From Polaromonas sp. YR568 (GTDB lineage: Bacteria; Pseudomonadota; Gammaproteobacteria; Burkholderiales; Burkholderiaceae_C): DNA of 64,000 nucleotides. A program made the translations under genes and the position numbers. Every line of letters begins with the position of its first letter. The stretch's first letter is position 1. The notes below the pieces were generated by a model, which worked only from the letters and a program-made list of their open reading frames with translations, was not told the origin of the DNA and did no database searches. Where the stretch lies: the NCBI RefSeq assembly GCF_900116715.1, contig NZ_FPBM01000007.1:186001-250000 (forward strand), in the 5' to 3' direction. This document shows positions 1 to 9,154 of this stretch, in pieces.

Positions 1-143
1 AAACTCACGCAGCGGCGGCAGCCGTGGCAGATGTCGAAGATGCGCTCCATCTCGTGGAAGGCGGCCTCCTCGTTATAGAAGTCCGGGTTTTTCCAGTCGA
101 TCGCGTGGCGCGTGGGCGCCTGGAGGTTGCCTTCTGTGGCCAT
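1..143 (-). CDS. Fe-S cluster-binding oxidoreductase subunit, N-terminal fragment
   Basis: Only the first 47 or so residues lie in the window; the gene runs off the left edge. The fragment begins MATEGNLQAP and reaches an IFDICHGCRRCV stretch, a CxxCxxC pattern opening a 4Fe-4S site like those of GlpC or heterodisulfide-reductase-type (Fe-S)-binding proteins. It lies just downstream of the rubrerythrin gene on the same strand. I recall rubrerythrin, a large Fe-S protein and DUF3501 forming a common gene set in beta-proteobacteria, so an oxidative stress or electron-transfer role is plausible. An AGAGG-like ribosome site precedes the ATG. The family call is fair; the full domain layout cannot be seen. 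Confidence 0.7.
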   Translation of the reverse strand, partial: MATEGNLQAPTRHAIDWKNPDFYNEEAAFHEMERIFDICHGCRRCVS

Positions 144-244
144 GCTTGCCTCTTCTTTTGAATCTCACGTGGGTTTGAGAAAAGACTCTTGTGCTGCAGT
201 CCTTTCCAAAACCCGCCACGCCTTGCGGCGCAGCGAGAGGTGGA

Positions 245-667
245 TCAGTCGACCAGCTCGGCGAGCGCCTTGCTGTAGCGGTTGGCGTGTGAGCGCTCGG
301 CCTTGGCCAGCGTTTCAAACCAGTCGGCCACTTCGTCATGGCCTTCGTCGCGGGCGGTCTTGGCCATGCCGGGGTACATGTCGGTGTACTCGTGGGTTTC
401 ACCGGCGACGGCGGACTTGAGGTTGTCGCGCGTGCCGCCAAAGGGCAGGCCGGTGGCGGGGTCGCCGCATTGCTCCAGCCATTCGAGGTGGCCGTGGGCG
501 TGGCCGGTTTCACCTTCCGCGGTAGAGCGGAACAGCGCCGCGACATCGGGCTGGCCTTCAACGTCAGCCTTGTTCGCGAAATACAGATAGCGGCGGTTGG
601 CCTGTGATTCGCCGGCAAATGCGGCTTTCAGGTTCTCTTCCGTCCTGGAGCCTTTAAGAGCAGCCAT
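245..667 (-). CDS. Rubrerythrin-type diiron protein without rubredoxin domain
   Basis: 140 residues forming a ferritin-like four-helix bundle. Carboxylate and His ligand motifs are visible ([10 protein letters not shown] near residues 52-61, [19 protein letters not shown] near the C terminus). Rubrerythrins reduce peroxide using a diiron site. The C-terminal rubredoxin domain of classical rubrerythrins is absent, so an external electron donor is needed; the Fe-S protein gene immediately downstream is a candidate. The start [11 protein letters not shown] was chosen because GAAGGAGATTTCC sits right before that ATG; an in-frame start 11 codons upstream has no such support. A Fur-box-like palindrome lies about 170 bp upstream, suggesting iron-linked control. 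Confidence 0.92.
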   Translation of the reverse strand: MAALKGSRTEENLKAAFAGESQANRRYLYFANKADVEGQPDVAALFRSTAEGETGHAHGHLEWLEQCGDPATGLPFGGTRDNLKSAVAGETHEYTDMYPGMAKTARDEGHDEVADWFETLAKAERSHANRYSKALAELVD

Positions 668-836
668 GGAAATCTCCTTCGTGGGTTGATGGATGAACAA
701 ATCGCCAATGCTTCAAACCAAAGCCGGACTTCCGGCGCAGGACCGAAGACCAGAACACCTTAGACCTGTTGGGCGGCTTCGTCTAATTGCTGGAATCAAT
801 GTACGGAATTAACAAAAGCTATTCAACTCGTCTAGT

Positions 837-851
837 TGATAACAATTCTCA
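837..851. promoter_or_regulatory. Candidate Fur box
   Basis: TGATAACAATTCTCA matches the 7-1-7 Fur consensus TGATAAT-N-ATTATCA at 12 of 14 defined positions and is nearly palindromic. It lies between the divergently transcribed rubrerythrin gene (minus) and the FAD monooxygenase gene (plus), so it could act on either. Recognised by eye; no matrix scoring was done. Confidence 0.55.
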
Positions 852-963
852 ATTGAAGCCTGGCCAGCCATAGTCGTATCGTGCAAAGGTGTCCAGGCAA
901 AGGCCACCTCAAATTACGTTATGGTAAATTGATTACGAATAGGTAAATTCACAGGAAATCGCC

Positions 964-2757
964 ATGCCGGAGACAACCACCGCCCGCGCCGACAAGGCGC
1001 AGGCCGCGCTGAGCACGCCCTTTACCAACGGCTATGAATTCGCCCAAGGCACCGGCTATACCCTGCCCGAGTACCCCTTTGTGGCACCGCCAGAACTGCG
1101 CACCGGCGAAGTCAAACGCCACCCCGTCGTCATCGTGGGCGGCGGCATCACCGGCCTGACGCTGGCCTGCGCGCTGGCGGACTACGGCATCAGGGCCGTG
1201 CTGCTGGACGAAGACAACACGGTGGGTGTCAAAGGCGCATCCTCGCGCGGCATCTGCTACGCGCAAAAGACGCTGGAGATCTTCAAACGTCTGGGGATCT
1301 ATGAGCGCATTGCCGCCAAGGGTGTGCAGTGGAGCGTGGGCCGCACCTTTGCCGGTGCCGACGAGGTGTATGCGTTTGACCTGCGCCAGCAGCAGACACA
1401 TTCCTTGAGCCGCCAGCCGCCTTTTATCAATATCCAGCAGTTTTATGTCGAGGGCTTTCTGGTCGAGCAGCTCTGCCGGCCCGCGCCTGAAGACCGCTTT
1501 GTCAACATCCGCTGGAGCCACCGCGTCACGGCGCTTGAGCAAGACGATGAGGTCGCCACACTGCAGCTGGAAACGCCTGCCGGCAGCTACACCCTGCAAG
1601 CTGAGCATGTGATTGACTGCAGCGGCTCGCGCAGCCCGTTTCGCGCCTGGTGCGGCGCGACGGTGACTGCGCAAAAAGGCGATGACCGCTGGTGCATTGC
1701 CGATGTGCGCTTTAAAAACCCGCCGCCGGTGGAGCGCCACACCTGGATCGAGGCGCCCTTTAACGAAGGGCGGGCCGTGTGGCAACACTTGATGGCCGAC
1801 GGCGTCTGGCGCATCGACTACCAGATGCCGCCGCACGCCAACCCCGAGGAAGTCAGCCGCGAAGACGTGGTGCGCGCCCGGCTGAAGGCGCAGTTCAAAA
1901 GCCAGGCGGGCCAGGTGCTGGACGATACCGACTACGAAATCGTCTGGGTCGGCCCCTATGCCTACCGCAGCGAATGCCTGGACAGCCTGCGCCATGGCCG
2001 CGTTTTTTTTGCCGGCGATGCGGCCCATGTGATGAGCCCCTTCGGCGCGCGGGGCGGCAACTCAGGCGTACAGGACGCGGACAACCTGGCCTGGAAGCTG
2101 GCCGCAGTGTTGCAGGGCCGCGCCGCGCCTGCGCTGCTGGACAGCTACCACCACGAACGGCACGAAGCCGCGAAGCACAACGTGCTGGTCACCAACCGCA
2201 CCGCGCGCTTTTTGCGGCCGGCTGACGGTGCGGAGCGGCTGTTTCGCACGGCGGCGCTGAGCCTGGCGCGTGAGCACCTGTTTGCGCGGCAGCTCGTCAA
2301 CACCGGGCGCATGTCGGCGCCCAACCACTACACGCGCTCAGGCGTCTGCGGGCCTGCGGGCGGACGGGCCACACAAAACGTCGGCTTTGCCTGGGCTGAC
2401 GGCAGCCCGGGCGAACTGCTCGATTTACTGGCCTGGGCCCACGGGCGGCTCTTGCTGCTGGTGTTTGGTGATGTCTCCGGCGCCGGGCTGGCGCGGCTGG
2501 CGGCGCTTTCAAAAGAAGCCAGCATCCGCTGCGTGCAGGTGCTGGGGCAGGACGACCGTGCCACGGCGATGGAACATGTGATGGACAGGGACGGCCATTT
2601 GCAGGCGACCTGCCATGTCTTTGGCCACGCCTGGGCGCTGTTACGGCCCGACGGCCATGTTGCCGCGACGGGCGAAAGCGTGGATGCCTCGGTCGTCCAC
2701 GCGGTGGCGAGCGCTATGGGCGCGCACATCAGCCTGGATGCAAAGGAGTCCGCATGA
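964..2757 (+). CDS. FAD-dependent aromatic-type monooxygenase (MhpA/PHBH-like)
   Basis: 597 residues. A GGGITG dinucleotide-binding motif lies near residues 59-64 after an N-terminal extension, and the second FAD motif GRVFFAGDAAHVMSP lies near 345-359, as in p-hydroxybenzoate hydroxylase and MhpA-type class A flavin monooxygenases. The C-terminal part is the thioredoxin-like tail typical of the longer members. The expected reaction is NAD(P)H-dependent hydroxylation of an aromatic or similar ring; the substrate is unknown. CACAGGA precedes the ATG at a suitable distance. The stop codon overlaps the start of the DUF2783 gene (ATGA), so the two are translationally coupled. A Fur-like site lies about 115 bp upstream. 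Confidence 0.88.
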   Translation: MPETTTARADKAQAALSTPFTNGYEFAQGTGYTLPEYPFVAPPELRTGEVKRHPVVIVGGGITGLTLACALADYGIRAVLLDEDNTVGVKGASSRGICYAQKTLEIFKRLGIYERIAAKGVQWSVGRTFAGADEVYAFDLRQQQTHSLSRQPPFINIQQFYVEGFLVEQLCRPAPEDRFVNIRWSHRVTALEQDDEVATLQLETPAGSYTLQAEHVIDCSGSRSPFRAWCGATVTAQKGDDRWCIADVRFKNPPPVERHTWIEAPFNEGRAVWQHLMADGVWRIDYQMPPHANPEEVSREDVVRARLKAQFKSQAGQVLDDTDYEIVWVGPYAYRSECLDSLRHGRVFFAGDAAHVMSPFGARGGNSGVQDADNLAWKLAAVLQGRAAPALLDSYHHERHEAAKHNVLVTNRTARFLRPADGAERLFRTAALSLAREHLFARQLVNTGRMSAPNHYTRSGVCGPAGGRATQNVGFAWADGSPGELLDLLAWAHGRLLLLVFGDVSGAGLARLAALSKEASIRCVQVLGQDDRATAMEHVMDRDGHLQATCHVFGHAWALLRPDGHVAATGESVDASVVHAVASAMGAHISLDAKESA

Positions 2758-2954
2758 AGCCCGACACCCCCTTGATGACCCGCCTGCATTTTCAGGACGC
2801 AGACGCGTTTTATGAGTGCCTGCTGGACGCCCACCAGGGCCTCTCCCGGGAGGAGTCCGAGCTGCTGAACGCCCGGCTCATCCTGCTGATGGCCAACCAG
2901 TTGGGCGACACGGCGGTGCTGAAAGCCTGCGTGGCCGCGGCGCGCAAAACCTGA
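2754..2954 (+). CDS. DUF2783 family small protein
   Basis: 66 residues. The N-terminal MTRLHFQDADAFYECL segment and the following helical stretch match what I recall of DUF2783, a short acidic family that usually follows an FAD-dependent monooxygenase gene. It starts within the stop codon of that gene (ATGA overlap), so the pair is one transcription and translation unit. No catalytic motif is seen; an accessory or stabilising role for the monooxygenase is inference. Alternative starts at internal Met codons are possible, but coupling favours this one. Confidence 0.8.
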   Translation: MKPDTPLMTRLHFQDADAFYECLLDAHQGLSREESELLNARLILLMANQLGDTAVLKACVAAARKT

Positions 2955-3068
2955 GTTGGCGCGGGCCACCCCGGGTTGCCGGGGAGAAAGGCCGCCCAGT
3001 CGAATAAAATCAAGGGTGTTTCACCCAACCCAAGGCGGCATCCCTTCGATGCCGTTTTTCATTGCCCC

Positions 3069-5996
3069 ATGACCAACGCTGCCGCCCCTGCCCTTTCCGA
3101 TGCCGCCAACACCGCTCCTGAGGCCGTAAAAGTCGCCACACCGGGGCTGGACAGCCTGGCCAAGTCGTTCGAGCCGGCCGCGATTGAAAGCCGCTGGGGC
3201 CCCGAGTGGGAGCAAAGCGGCCAGTACGAGCCCGCACTGGACGCGGCCAAGCCTTCTTTCTCCATCCAGCTGCCGCCACCCAATGTGACGGGCACGCTGC
3301 ACATGGGCCACGCCTTCAACCAGACCATCATGGATTCGCTCACGCGTTACCACCGCATGCGCGGCCACAACACGCTGTGGGTGCCCGGCACCGACCACGC
3401 CGGCATTGCCACGCAGATCGTGGTGGAGCGCAAACTGCAGGGCGAAGGCAAAAACCGCCACGACCTGGGCCGCAAAAACTTTGTCGCCAAAGTGTGGGAA
3501 TGGAAAGAAGAGTCCGGCACCACCATTACGCGCCAGATGCGCCGCATGGGCGACTCGGTGGCCTGGAAGCACGAGTACTTCACCATGGACCCGAAGATGT
3601 CGACGGTGGTGACCTCGACCTTTGTGCAGCTGTACAAACAAGGCCTGATCTACCGCGGCAAGCGCCTGGTGAACTGGGACCCGATCCTCAAGTCCGCCGT
3701 GTCCGATCTGGAAGTCGAGAACGAAGAGCGCGACAGTTTCATGTGGCACATCGAGTACCCCTTCAGCGACGGCCCGCAACAGGCCGCTGACGGCTCGCCG
3801 CTGCGCGGCATGCACATCGCCACCACACGGCCCGAAACCATGCTGGCCGACGGCGCACTCGCAGTGCACCCGGACGACGCGCGCTACAAACACCTGCTGG
3901 GCAAGATGGTCGACCTGCCGCTGTGCGACCGCAAAATCCCGGTGATTGCCGACGACTACGTTGATCCTGAGTTCGGCAGCGGCGTGGTCAAGATCACCGG
4001 TGCGCACGATTTCAACGACTACCAGGTCGCCCTGCGCCACGACCTGCCGCTGATCACCATCTTCACGCTGGACGCGCACATCAACGAAAACGGCCCCAAG
4101 CAGTACCAGGGCCTGGACCGCTATGACTGCCGCAAGGCGGTGCTGAAAGATCTCGAGGAGCAAGGCTTCCTCGAAAAAGCCGTGCCGCATAAAAACATGG
4201 TGCCGGTGTGCGCGCGCACCGGCGCGGTGGTCGAGCCCATGTTGACCGACCAGTGGTTTGTGGCGCTAAGCAAAGTGAGCGACCAGGACCCGACCGGGAA
4301 ATCCATTTCACAAAAGGCCCGCGATGCGGTGGCCAGCGGCGAAGTCAAATTTGTACCCGAGCAGTGGGTGAACACCTACAACCAGTGGATGAACAACATC
4401 CAGGACTGGTGCATTTCGCGCCAGCTCTGGTGGGGCCACCAGATCCCGGCCTGGTACGACGAAGACGGCAAGGTCTATGTCGCCACCAGCGAAGAAGAAG
4501 CGCAGAAACAGGCGCCGGGCAAAAAGCTCACGCGCGATGAGGACGTGCTGGACACGTGGTATTCGTCGGCGCTGGTGCCTTTCTCGTCATTGGGCTGGCC
4601 TGAGAAAACGAAAGAGCTGGACCTCTTTTTGCCGTCCAGCGTGCTGGTTACCGGCTACGACATCATCTTCTTCTGGGTCGCCCGGATGATCATGATGACC
4701 ACGCATTTCACCGGCCAGGTGCCGTTCAAGCACGTGTACATCCACGGCCTGGTGAAGGACGCGCAGGGCAAGAAGATGAGCAAGTCCGAAGGCAATGTGC
4801 TGGACCCGGTCGACTTGATCGACGGCATTGAGCTGGCGCCTTTGCTGGAAAAGCGCTCGCAAGGCCTGCGCAAGCCCGAGACCGCGCCGCAGGTGCGCAA
4901 GAACACCGAGAAGGAATTCCCGGCGGGCATCCCCGGCTACGGCGCGGATGCGTTGCGCTTTACCTTTGCCGCGCTGGCCAGCCTGGGCCGCAGCATCAAC
5001 TTCGACAGCAAGCGCTGCGAGGGTTATCGCAACTTCTGCAACAAACTCTGGAACGCAACCCGCTTCACGCTGATGAATTGCGAAGGCCAGGATTGCGGGC
5101 TGGAAGACCACACCAAAGAGCAGTGCGCACCCGGCGGCGAGTTCCACAACTACCTGAGCTTCTCGCAGGCCGACCGCTGGATCTCATCGACCATGCAGCG
5201 CGTGGAAGCCGACGTGGCCAAGGGCTTTGCCGAATACCGCCTGGACAACGTCGCCGGCAGCATCTACCAGTTTGTTTGGGACGAGTTCTGCGACTGGTAC
5301 CTGGAAATTGCCAAGGTGCAGATCCAGACCGGCACCGATGCGCAAAAACGCGCCACGCGCCGCACGCTGATCCGCACACTCGAGGCCATCTTGCGCCTGG
5401 CGCATCCGGTGATTCCTTTCATCACCGAAGAACTCTGGCAGACCGTGGCGCCTGTCGCCGGCAAAACGGGCAAGTTCATCGGCGTAGCGCCGTACCCGCA
5501 AAGCCAGCCCGAAAAGATCGACGAAAAAGCCGAAGCGCACGTCGCCAAACTCAAGACGCTGGTCGATGCCTGCCGCAACCTGCGCGGCGAGATGAAGGTC
5601 TCGCCAGCCACGCGCCTGCCGCTTTATGTGTTGGGTGACGCGGCCTTCATGCAGGACATCGCTCCGCTGCTCAAGGCACTGGCCAAGCTCAGCGAAGTGA
5701 AGGTGTTCGACGATGAAACCAGTTGGGTCGCGGCGGCACAGTCCGCGCCTGTTGCCATCGTCGGCGAGGCGCGCCTGTGTCTTTACATGGAAGTCGATCT
5801 GGCGGCAGAAAAGATTCGCCTGCAAAAGGAAGAAACACGCCTGACGGGAGAGATTGCCAAGTCAGAGACCAAGCTCGCCAACGAAGCCTTCGTCAGCAAG
5901 GTGCCCGCCGCCGTGCTGGAGCAGGAATGCAAGCGCCTGGCCGATAACCAGGCGGCACTGGCCAAGATCCGTGAGCAACTCGCTCGCTTGAAATAG
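3069..5996 (+). CDS. valS: Valyl-tRNA synthetase
   Basis: 975 residues, class Ia aminoacyl-tRNA synthetase that charges tRNA-Val in the cytoplasm. The HIGH-type motif appears as [14 protein letters not shown] near residues 67-80 and the KMSKS motif at about 569-573 ([14 protein letters not shown]). The large editing (CP1) domain lies between them, and the C terminus is the tRNA-binding coiled coil typical of ValRS. Length is normal. I start at the ATG opening [10 protein letters not shown]; the frame is open about 30 codons further up to a TTG, but that segment lacks family similarity. A ribosome site before the ATG is weak. A strong terminator follows the stop. Confidence 0.97.
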   Translation: MTNAAAPALSDAANTAPEAVKVATPGLDSLAKSFEPAAIESRWGPEWEQSGQYEPALDAAKPSFSIQLPPPNVTGTLHMGHAFNQTIMDSLTRYHRMRGHNTLWVPGTDHAGIATQIVVERKLQGEGKNRHDLGRKNFVAKVWEWKEESGTTITRQMRRMGDSVAWKHEYFTMDPKMSTVVTSTFVQLYKQGLIYRGKRLVNWDPILKSAVSDLEVENEERDSFMWHIEYPFSDGPQQAADGSPLRGMHIATTRPETMLADGALAVHPDDARYKHLLGKMVDLPLCDRKIPVIADDYVDPEFGSGVVKITGAHDFNDYQVALRHDLPLITIFTLDAHINENGPKQYQGLDRYDCRKAVLKDLEEQGFLEKAVPHKNMVPVCARTGAVVEPMLTDQWFVALSKVSDQDPTGKSISQKARDAVASGEVKFVPEQWVNTYNQWMNNIQDWCISRQLWWGHQIPAWYDEDGKVYVATSEEEAQKQAPGKKLTRDEDVLDTWYSSALVPFSSLGWPEKTKELDLFLPSSVLVTGYDIIFFWVARMIMMTTHFTGQVPFKHVYIHGLVKDAQGKKMSKSEGNVLDPVDLIDGIELAPLLEKRSQGLRKPETAPQVRKNTEKEFPAGIPGYGADALRFTFAALASLGRSINFDSKRCEGYRNFCNKLWNATRFTLMNCEGQDCGLEDHTKEQCAPGGEFHNYLSFSQADRWISSTMQRVEADVAKGFAEYRLDNVAGSIYQFVWDEFCDWYLEIAKVQIQTGTDAQKRATRRTLIRTLEAILRLAHPVIPFITEELWQTVAPVAGKTGKFIGVAPYPQSQPEKIDEKAEAHVAKLKTLVDACRNLRGEMKVSPATRLPLYVLGDAAFMQDIAPLLKALAKLSEVKVFDDETSWVAAAQSAPVAIVGEARLCLYMEVDLAAEKIRLQKEETRLTGEIAKSETKLANEAFVSKVPAAVLEQECKRLADNQAALAKIREQLARLK

Positions 5997-6027
5997 CAGC
6001 CAGCAATAACGGCTAACAGCCGCCCAC

Positions 6028-6056
6028 AAAAAAGCCCCGATCAACGGGGCTTTTTT
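6028..6056. terminator. Bidirectional rho-independent terminator after valS
   Basis: A perfect 12-bp stem (AAAAAAGCCCCG paired with CGGGGCTTTTTT) with a five-base loop. It has a T-run on the plus strand and, by symmetry, on the minus strand. It sits between the convergent genes valS (plus) and the hydroxyacid dehydrogenase-like gene (minus), so it can end both transcripts. Confidence 0.9.
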
Positions 6057-6077
6057 ATTGTGCGGCCCTGAAGGCCT

Positions 6078-7097
6078 TCACCGGATCATGAACTCGGGCT
6101 CAGACCACTGCGATGGCGACACAGCCCCCGGCAATTCAAGTTCCATGGGCGCGCTCGGCAACTGGTCCATGCCGCTGTGCTGCGCCGCGCCTATGGCTTC
6201 GTGCATGCGGTGGGCCACGTACCAGCTCGAGCGCAGGCGCGCTTCGCGCGTGTGTGAACCCAGGCGCGGCGTGACAAACAGGTTCTTCAGGCCCTTGAGC
6301 GGCGAAGTGTCGCCCAGGAAGCTGGCTTCGGCGCCGTCCAGGATGCAGGCCTCGATGCGGCCGTCGCACAGAGCAGCAGCCAACGCCCTTTCGTCAAACA
6401 GCTCGCTGCGGCTGATGCCGACCCACAGCTGGTTGCGCTTGCAGGCGGCCAGCAGTTTATCGTTCACAAAAGCACGGAAACGCGTGGCGTAGAGCATCTG
6501 CACCGACACCGCGTCGGCCTGGCTCATCAGCTCGGGCAATGACACGGGTTGTATGCGCAGGCGCTCCCAGATAGGCGCCGTGTGGTGAACCGCCGGGTCA
6601 TAGCCGATCAGGCGCACGCCCAGGCCGCTCAGCATGCCGGCCAGCGTGTGCGCTGTCGGCGCCAGGCCCAGGATGCCGACCGTACTGCCGTGCAGCTCAC
6701 GGCCCATTTGCGTGGTCGGGTGGCGGCGCCCCATCAGCGCCGAGACAAGGCCGCGGCGGTACAACAGCAGCAGGCTGCTTAAAAGGTATTCGGCGTTGGA
6801 GCGCACATTGGCGCTGCTGGCATGCACGACCTTGATGTCGCGCTCCTTGCAGGCTTCCAGGTCGGTGTTGTCCGTGCCTACGTGCAGGCGGCCCACGGCC
6901 TTGAGTTTGGGCAGGAAGTCGAGGAACTCGCGCGTGACCACGGTTTGCCGTGGAAAGACGATGCCCTTGGTCTTGTAGGCGGCCTTGCGCAGGGAAGTCA
7001 GGTCGTCGGCGAGCTCGGGATGGTATCCCACGCTATGTCTGGTTTCGAGCCAGGTCATTGCCTCTGGCACCAGCGCGTCAAGAAGTAAGATGTCCAC
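6078..7097 (-). CDS. D-2-hydroxyacid dehydrogenase-like protein with degenerate active site
   Basis: 339 residues with the two-domain architecture of D-isomer-specific 2-hydroxyacid dehydrogenases. The usual signatures are altered. The nucleotide motif reads GILGLAPTAHTLA instead of GxGxxG. The catalytic Arg is kept (GISRSELFDE). The position of the catalytic Glu (DVFxxEP in relatives) reads DGAEASF, and the catalytic His position (TPH) reads TPR. It may therefore bind a ligand without oxidoreductase activity or use different chemistry. The start is a GTG preceded by AAGGACTG; no better ATG lies nearby. It is convergent with valS and divergent from galU. The fold call is firm; the function is unknown. 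Confidence 0.78.
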   Translation of the reverse strand: MDILLLDALVPEAMTWLETRHSVGYHPELADDLTSLRKAAYKTKGIVFPRQTVVTREFLDFLPKLKAVGRLHVGTDNTDLEACKERDIKVVHASSANVRSNAEYLLSSLLLLYRRGLVSALMGRRHPTTQMGRELHGSTVGILGLAPTAHTLAGMLSGLGVRLIGYDPAVHHTAPIWERLRIQPVSLPELMSQADAVSVQMLYATRFRAFVNDKLLAACKRNQLWVGISRSELFDERALAAALCDGRIEACILDGAEASFLGDTSPLKGLKNLFVTPRLGSHTREARLRSSWYVAHRMHEAIGAAQHSGMDQLPSAPMELELPGAVSPSQWSEPEFMIR

Positions 7098-7223
7098 CCA
7101 GTCAGTCCTTTTTCCTGCAGACCACTTAGATTGCGTGATATGCGCACATCAAGTCGAGCGTTTGTCCGACCCGCGCGCTGTATCAACAACGCAACACTTT
7201 AGCCTTTTCCCCGATTAAAGTCG

Positions 7224-8141
7224 ATGCAAAAATTTACATTAAATAAAGCTGTCTTCCCGGTTGCCGGTCTTGGCACCCGGTTTCTACCCGCCACCAAGGC
7301 GCAGCCCAAGGAAATGCTCCCCGTTGTCGACAAGCCGCTGATCCAATATGCGGTGGAAGAAGCCTATGCGGCGGGCATCCGCCACATGATTTTCGTGACT
7401 GGACGCAATAAACGGGCCATAGAAGACCACTTTGATACTGCTTACGAGCTTGAAAACGAGCTTGAGGTAGCCCAGAAGCATGCCTTGCTGGAGCTGGTGC
7501 GTTCCGTTCAGCCCGACGACATGAACTTTTCCTATGTCCGCCAGCCCCGTTCCCTGGGTCTGGGCCATGCCGTGCTGTGCGCCGAGCACCTGGTGGGCCA
7601 GGAGGCTTTTGCGGTCTTGCTGGCCGATGACCTGATGGTGGGCCCCAAGGGCGGCAAACCGGTGCTGGCCCAGATGGCCGAGCAGTTCAACAAGCTGCAG
7701 CAATCCATCCTGGCGGTGCAGGAAGTGCCGCAGGACCAGACCAAGCGCTATGGCATCGTCGCCACCGACGGCGCCAGCACGGGCCTGATGAAAGTCAACA
7801 AAATCGTGGAAAAACCGGCGCCCGAAGTGGCTCCGTCGCGCATGGGGGTGGCCGGGCGTTACATCCTGACACCGGCGATCTTTGAGCACATCCGCCAGCA
7901 AAAGGCGGGCGTGGGCGGCGAGCTGCAGCTCACCGACGGCATTTCAAGCCTGCTGGGCAAAGAGGCGGTTTACGCCTTCCAGTACGAAGGTAAGCGCTAC
8001 GACTGCGGCAGCAAGGAGGGCTTTCTGGAAGCCACGGTCGAGCTGGCGCTGGAGCACCCCGAGGTGGGCGTGTACTTCCGCAATTACCTTGATAACCTGC
8101 AGATCGGCTGGTCAGGCCGGGAACGCAGAAAGCAGGCGTAA
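7224..8141 (+). CDS. galU: UTP--glucose-1-phosphate uridylyltransferase
   Basis: 305 residues. It makes UDP-glucose from UTP and glucose-1-phosphate for polysaccharide and envelope synthesis. The nucleotidyltransferase signature [12 protein letters not shown] is at residues 15-26, followed by [15 protein letters not shown]. Further hallmarks are the VLLADDLM metal site and the NKIVEKP and GGELQLTD segments. Length is normal for GalU. The ribosome site is weak (an AAAG run just before the ATG). It is divergent from the upstream dehydrogenase-like gene and convergent with the TusA-family gene. Confidence 0.97.
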   Translation: MQKFTLNKAVFPVAGLGTRFLPATKAQPKEMLPVVDKPLIQYAVEEAYAAGIRHMIFVTGRNKRAIEDHFDTAYELENELEVAQKHALLELVRSVQPDDMNFSYVRQPRSLGLGHAVLCAEHLVGQEAFAVLLADDLMVGPKGGKPVLAQMAEQFNKLQQSILAVQEVPQDQTKRYGIVATDGASTGLMKVNKIVEKPAPEVAPSRMGVAGRYILTPAIFEHIRQQKAGVGGELQLTDGISSLLGKEAVYAFQYEGKRYDCGSKEGFLEATVELALEHPEVGVYFRNYLDNLQIGWSGRERRKQA

Positions 8142-8153
8142 ATCACTGGGGCC

Positions 8154-8171
8154 GCCCGCTTTGACGCGGGC
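8154..8171. terminator. Possible hairpin between galU and the TusA-family gene
   Basis: GCCCGC-TTTGAC-GCGGGC forms a 6-bp all-GC stem in the 39-bp gap between two convergent genes. There is no T-run on either side, so it may be a weak or rho-assisted stop rather than a classical terminator. Confidence 0.3.
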
Positions 8172-8180
8172 CGGCAAGGC

Positions 8181-8408
8181 TCAACGACGTTTGAGCACGT
8201 GGATGAAGTCGCTGCCGGCGACTTGCTGCTCAACCAGTTCATTGCCGGTTTGCTTAGCAAACGCCTGGAAGTCGCGGGTCGAGCCCGAATCCGTCGACAC
8301 CACACGAAGCAGTTGACCGCTAAGCATTTCCGTCAGCGCCTTTTTGGCCTTCAAAATGGGCAGCGGGCAGTTCAGGCCGCGGGTGTCGAGTTCTTTGTCG
8401 ATGTTCAT
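8181..8408 (-). CDS. TusA/SirA-family sulfur carrier protein
   Basis: 75 residues, the usual size for TusA. The signature LDTRGLNCPLPILKAKKAL places the conserved CPxP cysteine at residue 14, which carries persulfide in sulfur-relay proteins. Members serve tRNA thiolation, molybdenum cofactor synthesis or sulfur oxidation; this genome context does not say which. AAGGA precedes the ATG. It lies between galU (convergent) and the NUDIX gene (same strand, about 95 bp downstream of it). Confidence 0.9.
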   Translation of the reverse strand: MNIDKELDTRGLNCPLPILKAKKALTEMLSGQLLRVVSTDSGSTRDFQAFAKQTGNELVEQQVAGSDFIHVLKRR

Positions 8409-8502
8409 GAAAATCCTTGGGTTGCCGCGATTTTAAGCAAAGCGCAAAAGCCCTTCACCGGGCCTTACCCCAGTTAGCTGGGGCTGGGCACCATGCAAGG
8501 CC

Positions 8503-9039
8503 CTATTCTTCAGCCCGCTTGGCCCATTCGACAAACTCCGGCTCATGCCCGCGCGTGCGCAGCCAGTCGGCCAGCGCGTAGCCCGTGCCTGCGGGCCAGC
8601 ATTTGAGCTTGTCCAGGTCATAAAGCCGGTAGTCCACCAGTTCCGGCGAGAGCTTCACATCCCCCGTGCAGACGGCGTGGTAGGCAATGATCACCTGGTT
8701 CATACGCTGGAAGTCGTAAACGCCGATCAAGTCCAGAGATGTGGTGTCCAGGTTGGTTTCTTCCTTGATTTCACGTTCAATCCCGCCTTGGGGCGTTTCG
8801 CCCGCCTCCATAAAGCCGGTGATGAGCGCGAACATCTTGCCCGGCCAGGCGGCGTTACGCGCCAGCAAGACCTGGCCGTGGTATTCAATCACCGCCGCCA
8901 GCACGGGCGTGGGGTTGTTCCAGTGGGTAAAGCCGCAGGCTGGGCAGCGCAGCCGGGCCTTTTCACCGCCGTCTTCCATCTGGGACACCAGGGCCAGCGG
9001 CGTGGCGCAGTTCGGGCAAAACCGGAATTCGTGGGTCAT
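8503..9039 (-). CDS. NUDIX hydrolase with N-terminal zinc ribbon
   Basis: 178 residues. Two CxxC pairs (Cys 8/11 and 32/35) form a zinc ribbon. The Nudix box follows at residues 75-97 with E81, R89-E90 and E93-E94, all catalytic acids kept; the usual Gly near its end is Asn (EETNL). The layout resembles the C-terminal half of NudC-type pyrophosphatases (NADH or capped-RNA hydrolases) but lacks the longer N-terminal domain, so the substrate is uncertain. No clear ribosome site is seen before the ATG. Confidence 0.9.
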   Translation of the reverse strand: MTHEFRFCPNCATPLALVSQMEDGGEKARLRCPACGFTHWNNPTPVLAAVIEYHGQVLLARNAAWPGKMFALITGFMEAGETPQGGIEREIKEETNLDTTSLDLIGVYDFQRMNQVIIAYHAVCTGDVKLSPELVDYRLYDLDKLKCWPAGTGYALADWLRTRGHEPEFVEWAKRAEE

Positions 9040-9154
9040 GGTGGAGGTTTAAGCGAAAAAGGGAAGGAAGAAGACGCAGCAGCCGCTATTGTTTCAGGAG
9101 CTGCCTGAGCCCGTCAGACAAGGCCGACAGCCTGATTTGGCTTGCAAACCCGCG

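Noticed and set aside
949..2028. Long minus-strand open frame of 359 residues
   Set aside because: It is the antisense shadow of the FAD monooxygenase gene in GC-rich DNA; composition is Ala/Arg-rich and no family is recognisable.
2969..2984. Hairpin CCCCGG-GTTG-CCGGGG after the DUF2783 gene
   Set aside because: A good stem but no T-run; too little support to call a terminator or a valS leader element.
3021..4190. Long minus-strand open frame of 389 residues
   Set aside because: Antisense shadow of valS, again His/Val/Arg-rich without domain features.
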